Notes: a model not told the origin generated them from the sequence alone. DNA of 43,266 nucleotides from Candidatus Gastranaerophilales bacterium (GCA_947631645.1 CANRMD010000013.1:1-43266), one strand, 5' to 3'; numbered from the stretch's first letter, positions 25,284 to 34,484 are shown. Numbers and translations are program-made.

Positions 25284-25313
25284 TTGTGAATATTCAAAAT
25301 AATATTATATAAT
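25284..25313 (+). promoter_or_regulatory. Promoter of the Hsp20-like gene
   Basis: TTGTGA (25284-25289), 18 bases, perfect TATAAT (25308-25313). Transcription would begin near 25320, at the foot of the hairpin 25317-25360. Confidence 0.6.
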
Positions 25314-25316
25314 AAA

Positions 25317-25360
25317 AAGGCACTCAAAAGCCGTATAAAAACGGTATAAGTGAGTGCCTT
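25317..25360 (+). promoter_or_regulatory. 5'-UTR hairpin of the Hsp20-like gene
   Basis: Perfect 10-base arms AAGGCACTCA (25317-25326) and TGAGTGCCTT (25351-25360) with an inner CCGT/ACGG stem (25331-25334, 25341-25344). There is no T-run after it on the plus strand, so it is not a terminator in that direction. It lies between the promoter and the ribosome-binding site (25374-25380). Likely an mRNA-stabilising or regulatory 5' structure. Confidence 0.5.
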
Positions 25361-25384
25361 ACAGCTCAAAAGAAAGGAAGCAAT

Positions 25385-26041
25385 ATGGAAGAAAATTATC
25401 AGGAAAATAACCAACCGGTTGAAGAAAAAAAACATATTTGTTTTGAAGACCATTGCTGGAAAAAATGTTTAGCAATGGTAATAGCAGCATTTTTAGGCGG
25501 TTTTTTGGCCTGTTACTTTGCTGCGGATCAAATGTTTGAAAGAATGGAAAAACGTCACTTTGAACCTCACAGGTTTGAAAAAAGAATGCTGAAAGACATT
25601 GACAGAATGTATAAACAAGATAAACAAGCATTCAATGATGCTTTTGATATTGAAAAAATGTACAAACAAGACAAAAAGGCGTTTGAAGATGCTTTCAATC
25701 CCGACAGAATGAAAAAAATTAAACATCCTCCAATGCCTATTATGCCTCCCATGCCTGATTTTATGTGGGAAGGAGTAAAAATTAAATCAGAAATTGATGA
25801 TAATATGTATAAAGTTACCATCGGTCTGAAACCTTTTCAAGATGACGAAAATAAAGTTAACTATAACGTAAACGGAAGAAAACTTACTGTTTTCGGAAGC
25901 TCAAGCGTAAAAGATAAACATTCCGAAAATGATATTTCTTTTTCTCAGGATTTTATTCTGCCTGACAATGCTGATATCGCTAATATTTCAAAAATTAAGA
26001 AAGACCATAAACTTATTATTTCGGTTCCTATAAAGATGTAA
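25385..26041 (+). CDS. Membrane-anchored Hsp20/alpha-crystallin-like protein
   Basis: 218 residues. A short cytoplasmic N-terminus is followed by one membrane helix (about 28-47), two near-identical 17-residue repeats (MYKQDKQAFNDAFDIEK at 75-91, MYKQDKKAFEDAFNPDR at 92-108), a Pro/Met-rich linker (PPMPIMPPMP) and a C-terminal alpha-crystallin-like beta domain from about 129 (MYKVTIGLKPF ... NGRKLTVFGSS ... DHKLIISVPIKM). Small heat-shock proteins are normally soluble; a membrane tether with a repeat spacer is unusual. AAGGAAG precedes the ATG. The last 14 bases overlap folC. Confidence 0.75.
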   Translation: MEENYQENNQPVEEKKHICFEDHCWKKCLAMVIAAFLGGFLACYFAADQMFERMEKRHFEPHRFEKRMLKDIDRMYKQDKQAFNDAFDIEKMYKQDKKAFEDAFNPDRMKKIKHPPMPIMPPMPDFMWEGVKIKSEIDDNMYKVTIGLKPFQDDENKVNYNVNGRKLTVFGSSSVKDKHSENDISFSQDFILPDNADIANISKIKKDHKLIISVPIKM

Positions 26042-27251
26042 GCTTTATATAAAGATTTCCAATCATATAAAGGCTGCCTGTTACTACTTTAAGGCAGTCT
26101 TTTTGTATTATTTGCTCGAGATTATCGGGATTAAATTTATATAAATACTTTAAATTAGGCATAGTTGTTTTAAATTCATTAAAACTTAATGCATCTTTAT
26201 GGTTAAATTCAAAGAAATAAATTTCATCATTTTCATCAAATAAAGTATTGCAAACTGTTTTGTAATCTTTTGTTATAAGAGATGAATAAATAAAAAGACG
26301 TTTTTTTCCTTTAAAATAATAATCAAGAGTTTTTTTAAGCTGAATTGCGGCATCAGGGTTATGAGCACCGTCTATTAAAATGTTTTTTTCTTTAATATAT
26401 TCAAGTCTTGCACCCCATTTTGCCGTTTTTAAACCTTCTTGTAAAGCGATTTCGGAAATATTACCAAAAAATTTCACTGCCTCCATAACTAAAGCCAAGT
26501 TCTGTTTTTGATATAACCCTAATAGCGGAAATAAATATTTTTTATTGTTAATTAAAGCATAATTTGTGCCGTTTTCGAAAAGCATTTCAATATCTTTTGA
26601 TACGGGATGTATATGGACATTCATTTTTTTTGCTGTTTCTTTTGCAACTTTAAAGCCCTGATTATTTTCGGAAATTATTACATCAGAATTAGCTTTTATT
26701 ATCCCTGATTTTTCAAATGCAATCTTTTCAATTGTATTGCCAAGCCTGTCGGTATGGTCTTTTGAGATTGAGGTTATTATTTCCAAAATCGGTTGTTTGA
26801 TTATATTTGTTGCATCAAACCTCCCGCCTAAACCCGTTTCGACTATGGCATAATCAATTTTTTCATCGTAAAAGTATTTGAACATAACGGCAGTAAGAAT
26901 TTCAAACTCAGTTAATTTAATGTTTTCTCTCTTAGCTAAAGTACAAATTTTTTCTATATATTCTGCAAAAACTTCTTTTGATATTTGAATATCATTTATT
27001 TTAATTCTTTCGGTATAATCAACAAGATGAGGACTTGTATAAAGCCCTGTTTTATAGCCCGCACATTTTAAAATATTAGCTAAGATGCTTGCAACTGAAC
27101 CCTTACCGTTAGTGCCCGCAATATGAATTATTTTTATTTTATTCTGAGGATTATCATATTTTGCCATTAAGGACTCAATCCTTTCAAGCCCCAGTTTTAT
27201 GCAAAAGTTATCTTTTGCGGTTAAGATTTTTATTGCTTCATTATAATTCAT
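26028..27251 (-). CDS. folC: Folylpolyglutamate synthase / dihydrofolate synthase
   Basis: Mur-ligase-fold enzyme adding glutamate to folates, 407 residues: P-loop HIAGTNGKGSVASILANIL, YTSPHLVDYTERIKIN, IVETGLGGRFDATNII, SISKDHTDRLGNTIEKIA, IDGAHNPDA. It is the last gene of the murF-mraY-murD-ftsW-murG run and overlaps murG by 4 bases. Its 3' end contains an intrinsic terminator for the opposite strand. Confidence 0.95.
   Translation of the reverse strand: MNYNEAIKILTAKDNFCIKLGLERIESLMAKYDNPQNKIKIIHIAGTNGKGSVASILANILKCAGYKTGLYTSPHLVDYTERIKINDIQISKEVFAEYIEKICTLAKRENIKLTEFEILTAVMFKYFYDEKIDYAIVETGLGGRFDATNIIKQPILEIITSISKDHTDRLGNTIEKIAFEKSGIIKANSDVIISENNQGFKVAKETAKKMNVHIHPVSKDIEMLFENGTNYALINNKKYLFPLLGLYQKQNLALVMEAVKFFGNISEIALQEGLKTAKWGARLEYIKEKNILIDGAHNPDAAIQLKKTLDYYFKGKKRLFIYSSLITKDYKTVCNTLFDENDEIYFFEFNHKDALSFNEFKTTMPNLKYLYKFNPDNLEQIIQKDCLKVVTGSLYMIGNLYIKLTSL
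26070..26105 (+). terminator. Intrinsic terminator of the Hsp20-like gene, inside folC
   Basis: 10-pair stem (26070-26079 with 26092-26101, one G-U pair), 12-base loop, then TTTTT on the plus strand. It starts 29 bases after the stop of the plus-strand gene and lies within the last 80 bases of folC coding sequence. Confidence 0.75.
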
Positions 27252-28360
27252 TCTATTGTGCTTTTAAGTTGGTTAACAATCTCTCGCGTAGGATTTTTTT
27301 GAGCTGACTCATCTGCCTTTTTTTGCATTTGAATAAGTTTATCATCATCAAGTTCTTTAATTTTTTCTAATAAATTTTCAGCTGTGCAATCAGCATCTTC
27401 AAGATATAGAGAAACACCTCTGTCACACATCTCTTTAGCATTTTTTCGCTGATGGTCTTGTGCTGCATAAGGGTAGGGAATAAGTATGGAAGCCGGACGA
27501 CATTGAAGAATTTCCGATAAACTTAAAGACCCTGCACGTGCAATAACTATATCAGAAGCTTTAAGCGGATATACCATCTCATCAAAATAAGGTCTTAACA
27601 TTATATTATTATTGTTTTTAAAATCAGGGTAAATTTTATCCAGTTCTGTTAATACCTCATCAAAATTCTTTTTGCCCGTTTGAAGTATTACATAAGCATT
27701 AAATTCTTCAGTCAATACTTTTAAAAGACTTATCATTGCGGTATTAATTGTTTTAGCACCCTGTGAACCTCCCATTGCGAATATAACTTTCTTATCTGAA
27801 GGAATATTTAATCTTGATTTTGCTTCTTCTTTTGTAACCGTAAAAAATACTTCTCTTATGGGGTTTCCGTTAAAAATTATATTATTTGATTTTAAAAGCT
27901 TTTTGGAGTTTTCAAAAGCGACGGAAACTATTTTAGCCTTTGGGGCAGCAAGTTTTGACACTAATCCCGGGGTAGAATCGCAATCATGAATCATATAAGG
28001 TTTATGAAGCGTTATAGCCGCGGTTACTATAGGAGCCGAAACATAACCGCCTGTTGTAAAAATTGCGTCAGGTTTATATTTTCTTAAATATGATAATGCT
28101 TTTAAATATGCAAAAGTAAATTGTACACCCCACTTTATAATTCCAAAGCTGATTTTTCTTGGCATACCCGAAACATCAACAGGCAAAAATTCAACATTCG
28201 GATAGTTTTTAGCTATTTCATATTCTAAATTTTTAGGGTTACCGATAAAATAAATTTTTTGAGTATCTTCTTCTTTTAAAAGACTGTCAACAACAGTAAA
28301 AGCAGGATATATATGCCCTCCTGTTCCGCCGCCTGATATAAAATAAGTTTTATTGGACAT
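27248..28360 (-). CDS. murG: Undecaprenyl-diphospho-muramoylpentapeptide N-acetylglucosaminyltransferase
   Basis: Makes lipid II from lipid I on the cytoplasmic membrane face. 370 residues: ISGGGTGGHIYPAFTVVD at the N-terminus, AIFTTGGYVSAPIVTAA, IFAMGGSQGAKTIN, RAGSLSLSEILQCRPASIL and IPYPYAAQDHQRKNA. Overlaps ftsW by 11 bases and folC by 4. Confidence 0.97.
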   Translation of the reverse strand: MSNKTYFISGGGTGGHIYPAFTVVDSLLKEEDTQKIYFIGNPKNLEYEIAKNYPNVEFLPVDVSGMPRKISFGIIKWGVQFTFAYLKALSYLRKYKPDAIFTTGGYVSAPIVTAAITLHKPYMIHDCDSTPGLVSKLAAPKAKIVSVAFENSKKLLKSNNIIFNGNPIREVFFTVTKEEAKSRLNIPSDKKVIFAMGGSQGAKTINTAMISLLKVLTEEFNAYVILQTGKKNFDEVLTELDKIYPDFKNNNNIMLRPYFDEMVYPLKASDIVIARAGSLSLSEILQCRPASILIPYPYAAQDHQRKNAKEMCDRGVSLYLEDADCTAENLLEKIKELDDDKLIQMQKKADESAQKNPTREIVNQLKSTIE

Positions 28361-29486
28361 TTGGTAACCTTCTTATTCTTTTTTTAGATACGTTAAGTAA
28401 AACACCTATCATGCACATGGTAATAAACAGCGAAGTACCGCCGTAGCTTATAAACGGAAGCGGAACACCTGTTGCGGGCAGCATAGAGCTTGCAACACAT
28501 ATATTTATAAAGGCCTGTATACATATTGAAACCGTAATACCTGCCGCTAAGAGTTTTCCGAACACATCTTCACAATGATTAGAAATAATTAAACCGCGTT
28601 GCAGAAAAGCAATAAATAAGCCTATAATTAAAAGACAGCCGATAAACCCGAATTCTTCGGCAAATACGGCATAAATAAAATCAGTATGCCCTTCAGGCAG
28701 CCAGCCGAGTTTTTGCCTTGAGTTTCCGTAACCCTCTCCAAATAACCCGCCCGCAACAAAAGCAAGCATTGATTGGATAATATTATAACCCGCTCCGTAA
28801 GGGTCAGATTCGGGGTTTAACCATATTGTTATTCTCTGTTTTTGGAACGATTGTATTGCAAAAGTCAAGCCAAAAACACCCATAGCTATTGTACTTACTA
28901 TAATTTTTATACTACCGCCCGCAGCAAAATACATAAATAAAGATGAAGCAGCCAAAATTAAAACCATACTTAAATTCGGCTGTTTAAAAATCAGCCCGAG
29001 CATTATTACAATAGGAATATAATATTTGTACATTTTTGTATTAAAAATATTGATATCACGTGAAAAAGCACTGGCTAACAGCATTATAACAGATAACTTG
29101 GCAGCTTCTGACGGTTGGAATTGAATAGGGCCTAATGTCAGCCATCTTTGAGCACCGTTTACGGTTGTTCCAAAAAAATGTACACCGAGCAAAAGAAATA
29201 TTATTATCCAGGCAAAAGGCAGCGAAAGTCTGTCTAAAGCCTTATAATTAAATCTGCTGATTGTAAACATTGCAATGCAGCCTAAAAGAAACCAAATAAA
29301 CTGTCTTAAAACAAAGTAGGTCGAATAAGTACCCTGTATTATACATTTTGGTGCGCCCGCAGAAAATATTGCCAAAAAACCTATTATAATTAAAAACAAA
29401 ACAATAAATGTTAATGTACTGTCATAAGGTGACAGTATAACATTTGGTTGTGGTTTTTGTGTTTGATTATAACTTGGATTTGACAT
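28350..29486 (-). CDS. ftsW: SEDS-family peptidoglycan polymerase, FtsW
   Basis: Lipid II polymerase of the divisome, 378 residues and about ten membrane helices. Family motifs are PIQFQPSEAAKLSVIMLLAS, GWLPEGHTDFIYAVFAEEFG and PFISYGGTSL. Called FtsW rather than RodA because it lies between murD and murG. The start is ATG 29486 (MSNPSYNQ, with GAGGAG upstream), overlapping murD by 20 bases; a longer in-frame form would overlap murD by 77. Confidence 0.92.
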   Translation of the reverse strand: MSNPSYNQTQKPQPNVILSPYDSTLTFIVLFLIIIGFLAIFSAGAPKCIIQGTYSTYFVLRQFIWFLLGCIAMFTISRFNYKALDRLSLPFAWIIIFLLLGVHFFGTTVNGAQRWLTLGPIQFQPSEAAKLSVIMLLASAFSRDINIFNTKMYKYYIPIVIMLGLIFKQPNLSMVLILAASSLFMYFAAGGSIKIIVSTIAMGVFGLTFAIQSFQKQRITIWLNPESDPYGAGYNIIQSMLAFVAGGLFGEGYGNSRQKLGWLPEGHTDFIYAVFAEEFGFIGCLLIIGLFIAFLQRGLIISNHCEDVFGKLLAAGITVSICIQAFINICVASSMLPATGVPLPFISYGGTSLFITMCMIGVLLNVSKKRIRRLPNVQ

Positions 29487-30816
29487 AGTTTTTAAACACT
29501 TCTCCTCTGTGTTCATAGCTGTTAAACATATCATAGCTTGCACAAGCAGGTGATAAAAGTACGATTTCGTTATCTAAAGTTAAAGATATATCCACTGCTT
29601 TTTCGAGTGAATCTGCCAATATTATATTTGTAAACCCGTTTTTTTCAATATTTTCTTTAAAACGTTGAGTTGCTTCTCCGATTAAAATAACAGTTGAAAC
29701 GTATTTATTAATATAATCCCTGCAGAACTCTGTTAAATCGGTATTTTTGTCTCTGCCGCCCGCAATTAAAGTCAATTTTTTATCAGGAAAAGCCTTTACG
29801 GCAACAAAAGATGCTTCAGGGTTTGTAGCTTTTGAATCATTATAAAACTCTTTACCCTGAACGGTTGCGGTATATTCTATTCTGTGTTCTACGGGTTTAA
29901 ACGACATAATTTGTTCTCTTATATGTTCATTAGATATACCTGTTAATTTTGCTACAATTATTGCACACATTGTATTTTGGTAGTTATGCTCGCCTACAAG
30001 CGGAATTTCACTTAATTTTATAATTTCTTCTTCCTGTGTCTTTTTATAATAAACGGCATCATTTTTTATGTAGCAGCAGTTTTTATCAAGTTCTTTGGCA
30101 TAAATAAATTTTTCTCCCGTGTAAGTTTGAGAGAACTTATATATTGTTTCATCAACACCCGAAAAAACAGCGTACATAGGCTGTTTATAATCTTTAAACA
30201 AACTTACTTTTGCTTCAAAATAGTTATCAAGCCCTCCATGCCAATCTATATGGTCGGGTGTAAAAGTCAGAAAACAAGCTATTTGAGGTCTAAAAGTCGG
30301 AGCTGTTGCCAGTTGAAAAGAACTTGCTTCACATACATAATAGTCAGGTTTTTTTTCTATTAAAGAAGTAGGAGGAACTCCTATATTTCCGCAAACAGGG
30401 GCATTATATTCACTTGAAAGGATATGAGAAGTTAAGAACGTAGTTGTAGTTTTACCGTTAGTACCTGTTATTGCTATAAAAGGAGCTTCAGCTTCAAGAT
30501 AAGCAAGCTCAACTTCGCCGATTACCTGAATATTTTTTTCTTTAAGCCGAGTAAATATTTCGCTTTTAGGCGGAATCCCGGGGCTGGTTATTGCAATATA
30601 CGAGTCATTTATAAACTCATCACTGTGCTTGCCCGTTTCAACTTTTATTCCTTCTTTTTCAAGGTCATTAACAAGTTCTCTGTCTTCTTCTTTAAGCGGT
30701 TTATTTTCCGTTATATAACAATCCGCACCTTTATTTGAAAGGTATCTTGCAGCAGAAACTCCGCTTTTTGATAAACCCAATACTAATACTTTTTTATCTG
30801 TCCATTTTCTTTTCAT
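29467..30816 (-). CDS. murD: UDP-N-acetylmuramoylalanine-D-glutamate ligase
   Basis: Adds D-Glu to UDP-MurNAc-L-Ala. 449 residues: VLVLGLSKSGVSAARYLS (UDP-substrate domain), P-loop AITGTNGKTTTTFLTSHIL, FTPDHIDWHGG, YNDSKATNPEA, LIAGGRDKNTDL and SPACASYDMFNSYEHRGEVF. Six bases after mraY. Confidence 0.97.
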   Translation of the reverse strand: MKRKWTDKKVLVLGLSKSGVSAARYLSNKGADCYITENKPLKEEDRELVNDLEKEGIKVETGKHSDEFINDSYIAITSPGIPPKSEIFTRLKEKNIQVIGEVELAYLEAEAPFIAITGTNGKTTTTFLTSHILSSEYNAPVCGNIGVPPTSLIEKKPDYYVCEASSFQLATAPTFRPQIACFLTFTPDHIDWHGGLDNYFEAKVSLFKDYKQPMYAVFSGVDETIYKFSQTYTGEKFIYAKELDKNCCYIKNDAVYYKKTQEEEIIKLSEIPLVGEHNYQNTMCAIIVAKLTGISNEHIREQIMSFKPVEHRIEYTATVQGKEFYNDSKATNPEASFVAVKAFPDKKLTLIAGGRDKNTDLTEFCRDYINKYVSTVILIGEATQRFKENIEKNGFTNIILADSLEKAVDISLTLDNEIVLLSPACASYDMFNSYEHRGEVFKNYVKSKL

Positions 30817-30822
30817 AATTTT

Positions 30823-31797
30823 CTACCATAAAATTTTAAATAAAACTACCGCAATTGTACAAAATATAAACGTTACAAGTGAAAATACAAGAACGATTTT
30901 ATTCTCACTCCAGCCTAAAAGTTCAAAATGATGATGAATAGGGCTCATTTTAAATACTCTTTTACCCGTAAGCTTAAAGCTTGTAACCTGAATTATTACT
31001 GATAATGTTTCCAAACAAAAAACAATACCTATTAATAAAATCCAAAGCTCAAATTTTCCCATAACAGCAAGTGTTCCGAGAAGTCCACCCAAAGCAAGCG
31101 AGCCTGTATCACCCATAAAAACTTTAGCAGGGTGACTGTTAAAATATAAAAATGCAAAAGTTGAGCCCATAGCAGCCGCTGAAACTATTGCCAAATCTGT
31201 TTGACCTGTAATTATACAAATTAAAGTACAAGCAAGCATTGCTATAGAAAAATTTGAAGCTGCTAAACCATCGAGTCCGTCAGTCAAATTAACCGCATTT
31301 GATACTCCCGTCATAAAGATTATTACAAATATCGGATAAAAATAAGCTAAATCAAAACTTAATTGCCCTATGCTTAAATAAGTCTGCCCGCCAAGAGTCA
31401 TATAAACAGCGGGGAGAATAGATATTGCTATTTGTAAGAAAAGTTTATTTCTCGGAGTTAAACCCGCTTTATTAGCTTTATGTTTGATTTTACCTATATC
31501 GTCAGTCAATCCCGCAATCATAAAGAACAAAAATGACATAAGTACTATTAATGCATAGGGAGATAAAGTTTGATTCATAGTTAATGCCGCAAGCGAAGCT
31601 GCTATAATCGGCAGTACAATAAAAACACCGCCTGTTGTCGGAGTTCCCGCTTTCTGTGCATGTGCTTCAGGTGCATCAGAGAGTATATACTGCGTGTACA
31701 TTTTTTTCTTTAAAAATTCAATGTATACAACCCCGAATAACAAGGTTAATACGAACGCTACCAGCATTGAAACTACTACTAATACATTAAATTCCAT
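30823..31797 (-). CDS. mraY: Phospho-N-acetylmuramoyl-pentapeptide transferase
   Basis: Makes lipid I from UDP-MurNAc-pentapeptide and undecaprenyl phosphate. 324 residues, about ten helices. AHAQKAGTPTTGGVFIVLP, TDDIGKIKHKANKAGLTPRN (catalytic Asp pair), NAVNLTDGLDGLAAS, MGDTGSLALGG and MSPIHHHFELLGWSENKIV are all intact. Confidence 0.97.
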   Translation of the reverse strand: MEFNVLVVVSMLVAFVLTLLFGVVYIEFLKKKMYTQYILSDAPEAHAQKAGTPTTGGVFIVLPIIAASLAALTMNQTLSPYALIVLMSFLFFMIAGLTDDIGKIKHKANKAGLTPRNKLFLQIAISILPAVYMTLGGQTYLSIGQLSFDLAYFYPIFVIIFMTGVSNAVNLTDGLDGLAASNFSIAMLACTLICIITGQTDLAIVSAAAMGSTFAFLYFNSHPAKVFMGDTGSLALGGLLGTLAVMGKFELWILLIGIVFCLETLSVIIQVTSFKLTGKRVFKMSPIHHHFELLGWSENKIVLVFSLVTFIFCTIAVVLFKILW

Positions 31798-31799
31798 AA

Positions 31800-33119
31800 T
31801 CAGCTGTTTAACTCCTCGAGTATTTCTTCAAACTTCATAAATCTTGATGCTTTTAAAAGTATATTTGAATTTTTTGGCAGTTTATTTTTAATAAACTCAC
31901 AAAGTTCATGTTTATCTTCAAAATGGACGGTTTTAAGGTTTTTAGGGTTAATATATTTAGCTAAATTCCCTACTGTTAAAACATAATCGCAGTTATAGTT
32001 TTCCAAGAATTGCCCTGTTTGTGCGTGATATTCTTCCTCGTTTAAACCAAGTTCTCCCATATCTCCCAAAACAAGCGTTTTTGGTGACGGGGTATAGTCT
32101 AAAAACGTTTTTATTGCCGCTTTTACTGATTCGGGGTTGGAATTATAACTGTCATTAATAATTTTAAACCCTTTTATATCTTTAACATCCCACCTTTTTT
32201 CTATCGGAGTAAATTCAAAAAGCCCTTTTGCAATAATTTCGGGCGTAATTCTTGCAAAAAGACCTGCCTCAATAACAGCAAGTGCGTTTTGAACATTATG
32301 TTCTCCCGCCACATTAAGTTTGTATTCATAACCTTTATATTCAAATTTACAAGTTTCCGACGTCATTTCTTTAATAACAAGATTTTTATCATTTAAGCCG
32401 AAATAAATCGTTTTGTGTTTATTATCATTAACTTGCTTAATTAATTCGTTATCATGAGCAATTAATATTCCGTCTTGTTTAAGATGCGAGGTTATTTCAA
32501 ATTTTGCTTTAGCAATATTAAGTAAAGAACCCAATCTGCCTATATGGGCACTACCCGTATTAACTATTACAGCTATATCAGGCTGAGCATATTTAGACAA
32601 AAGCTCTATCTCGCCAAACCCTCGCATACCCATTTCCGCGATTAAATATTTAGTGTCTGTTTCAAGTGAAGAAAGTGTTTGACACAAACCAATTTCGTTA
32701 TTATGGTTCAAAATCGATTTTACGGTATTACCCGCATTTTTAAAAACGCTGTAAAGCATTTCTTTAACGGTAGTTTTTCCACTGCTTCCCGTTACTGCTA
32801 TTGTATAGGGATTAATTTTATTTTTGTAATAATTAGCAAGTTTTAAATAAGCCTCAAGTGTGTTTTTTACTAATAAAATAATTTCTGCGTTATTGTATAT
32901 TTTGTTTTTATCGGTTGTAAAATAGCCGATTGCACCCTTTTCAAGTGCATTTTGAATAAAATTTTCTCCGTCAAAATTCTCACCTTTAAGCGGAATATAT
33001 ATTTGACCTTTTTCTATGGTTCTTGTATCGGTAGAAAAACCGATTAAAGAATTATCGTCATTTTTTTTAATAACTTCAGCTCCAGATGCTTTTATAATCT
33101 CACTCAAACTAAGTTTCAT
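31800..33119 (-). CDS. murF: UDP-N-acetylmuramoyl-tripeptide-D-alanyl-D-alanine ligase
   Basis: Adds D-Ala-D-Ala to the UDP-MurNAc-tripeptide. 439 residues: STDTRTIEKGQIYIPLKGENFDG-type N-terminus, P-loop VTGSSGKTTVKEML, NHNNEIGLCQTLSSL, EMGMRGFGEI, NDSYNSNPESVKAA and LGDMGELG. It is the first gene of the mur/ftsW/folC unit, with GGGG before the ATG and mraY 2 bases after it. Confidence 0.97.
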   Translation of the reverse strand: MKLSLSEIIKASGAEVIKKNDDNSLIGFSTDTRTIEKGQIYIPLKGENFDGENFIQNALEKGAIGYFTTDKNKIYNNAEIILLVKNTLEAYLKLANYYKNKINPYTIAVTGSSGKTTVKEMLYSVFKNAGNTVKSILNHNNEIGLCQTLSSLETDTKYLIAEMGMRGFGEIELLSKYAQPDIAVIVNTGSAHIGRLGSLLNIAKAKFEITSHLKQDGILIAHDNELIKQVNDNKHKTIYFGLNDKNLVIKEMTSETCKFEYKGYEYKLNVAGEHNVQNALAVIEAGLFARITPEIIAKGLFEFTPIEKRWDVKDIKGFKIINDSYNSNPESVKAAIKTFLDYTPSPKTLVLGDMGELGLNEEEYHAQTGQFLENYNCDYVLTVGNLAKYINPKNLKTVHFEDKHELCEFIKNKLPKNSNILLKASRFMKFEEILEELNS

Positions 33120-33194
33120 TTTATCCCCAATTCTTAAATAATTTTATCATAAACCAAGCCATTTGTTTAAAATTATTTTTAACCTTTAATCTTC

Positions 33195-33223
33195 TTGACT
33201 TAGAGCAGCTATCAGATTATAAA
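33195..33223 (+). promoter_or_regulatory. Promoter of the AKR-polyferredoxin-tatAC operon
   Basis: TTGACT (33195-33200), 17 bases, TATAAA (33218-33223); the ATG is at 33253 with AGGGGG as ribosome-binding site. Confidence 0.7.
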
Positions 33224-33252
33224 ATTTAATATAAAATGATTAGGGGGATAAT

Positions 33253-34484
33253 ATGAAACGTCGTGAATTTATAAAAAGTTCTTTGTTAGCTTTAGGCGGA
33301 ACTGCATTAATGACAACGGGCTGCGGAAAAAATAAGATTGTAAAAGCACAAGGACAAGTTGCGAAAAGGAAATATAAGGATATAGAAGTACCTCTTTTAG
33401 GGTTTGGCTGTATGCGGCTTCCTATGGACGGGAAAAAGTCGATATGGCAGAACTTGAAAAAATGACGGAATATGCCTTTGCACACGGTGCTAATTATTTT
33501 GATACGGCTTATATGTATGTTGACGGAATGTCTGAAAACGCTGTAGGCAAAGTGCTTAAAAAATATGACAGAAGCTCTTTTATTCTTGCGGATAAAAGTC
33601 CTATATACAAAATGAATTCAAGAGAAGACGTTAGAAAAATATTTGATGAACAACGCAAAAAATGTCAGGTTGATTATTTCGATTTTTATATGTGCCACAA
33701 CATCAATGTTAATACGGTTGAACAATATAAAAATGTTAAAATGGTCGAAGAACTTGCAAAACTTAAAGAAGAAGGTTTGATTAAATATTTTGGTTTTTCA
33801 TTCCACGGCACTCCCGAAATTTTAAAAGATGTTGTAAAAGATTATAAGTGGGATTTTGCTCAATTGCAGGTTAATTACCTTGATTGGGATGTTGTAAAAG
33901 CTCATGAACAATATAATATTGTACAAGCTCTTGATATTCCCGTTACCGTTATGGAACCTTTAAGAGGAGGCGGTCTTGTTAATTTGAGTGAAAAAGCACT
34001 CGCAAAATTAAAAGAAAATTACCCGAATGCTACTCCCGCCGAGTTTGGTTTAAGATGGGCGGCAAGCCAAAATAATGTTGTTACGGTGCTATCGGGCATG
34101 AGTAACTTAAAACAAATGAAAGAAAATATAGCTACTTTTGAAAACTTTACTCCCATGAGCGAAGATGAAATAAAAGTTGCCGATGAAATGGCAAAAATCA
34201 TACAATCGCAAGGCGAAATTAACTGCACCGCTTGCAAATACTGTACGGAAGTCTGCCCAAAAGGAATTAATATCCCCGCAATTTTCTCTTTATACAATCA
34301 ATACAAGGTTACAAACAGTGCTTTCCATTTAAAAATATACTATGAAACGCTTAGCGACAGCGAAAAAGCAAATAATTGCATAAAATGTAATTTGTGTAAT
34401 AAAAACTGCCCGCAAAACCTGCCCATACCTGATTTATTAGCACAAGTACAAAAAGAATACGAAAAAGCAAAGGCAAGTTCATAA
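33253..34484 (+). pseudogene. Tat-exported aldo/keto reductase with C-terminal ferredoxin domain, frameshifted
   Basis: Two overlapping frames together encode one protein of about 410 residues. Frame 1 (33253-33465) has a twin-arginine signal (KRREFIKSSLLALGGTALM, possible lipobox Cys in TTGC) and the first barrel strand PLLGFGCMRLPMDG. After the A5 run at 33433-33437 the coding moves by one base into the frame open from 33444, which holds the AKR catalytic Asp/Tyr (YFDTAYMY), Lys (ADKSP) and His (FYMCHN). It ends in two 4Fe-4S motifs (CTACKYCTEVCP and CIKCNLCNKNCP). One more A would restore a single frame. This may be a natural mutation, slippage or a sequence error. It overlaps the next gene by 1 base. 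Confidence 0.85.

Noticed and set aside
25317-25360. Terminator for the 24962 gene
   Set aside because: No T-run follows on the plus strand and it begins at the predicted transcript start of the next gene. A T-run exists on the minus strand, but no minus-strand gene ends nearby.
33444-34484. Aldo/keto reductase starting at ATG 33444 as a complete gene
   Set aside because: It would lack the first barrel strand and the Tat signal, which are encoded directly upstream in the other frame; better read as one frameshifted gene.
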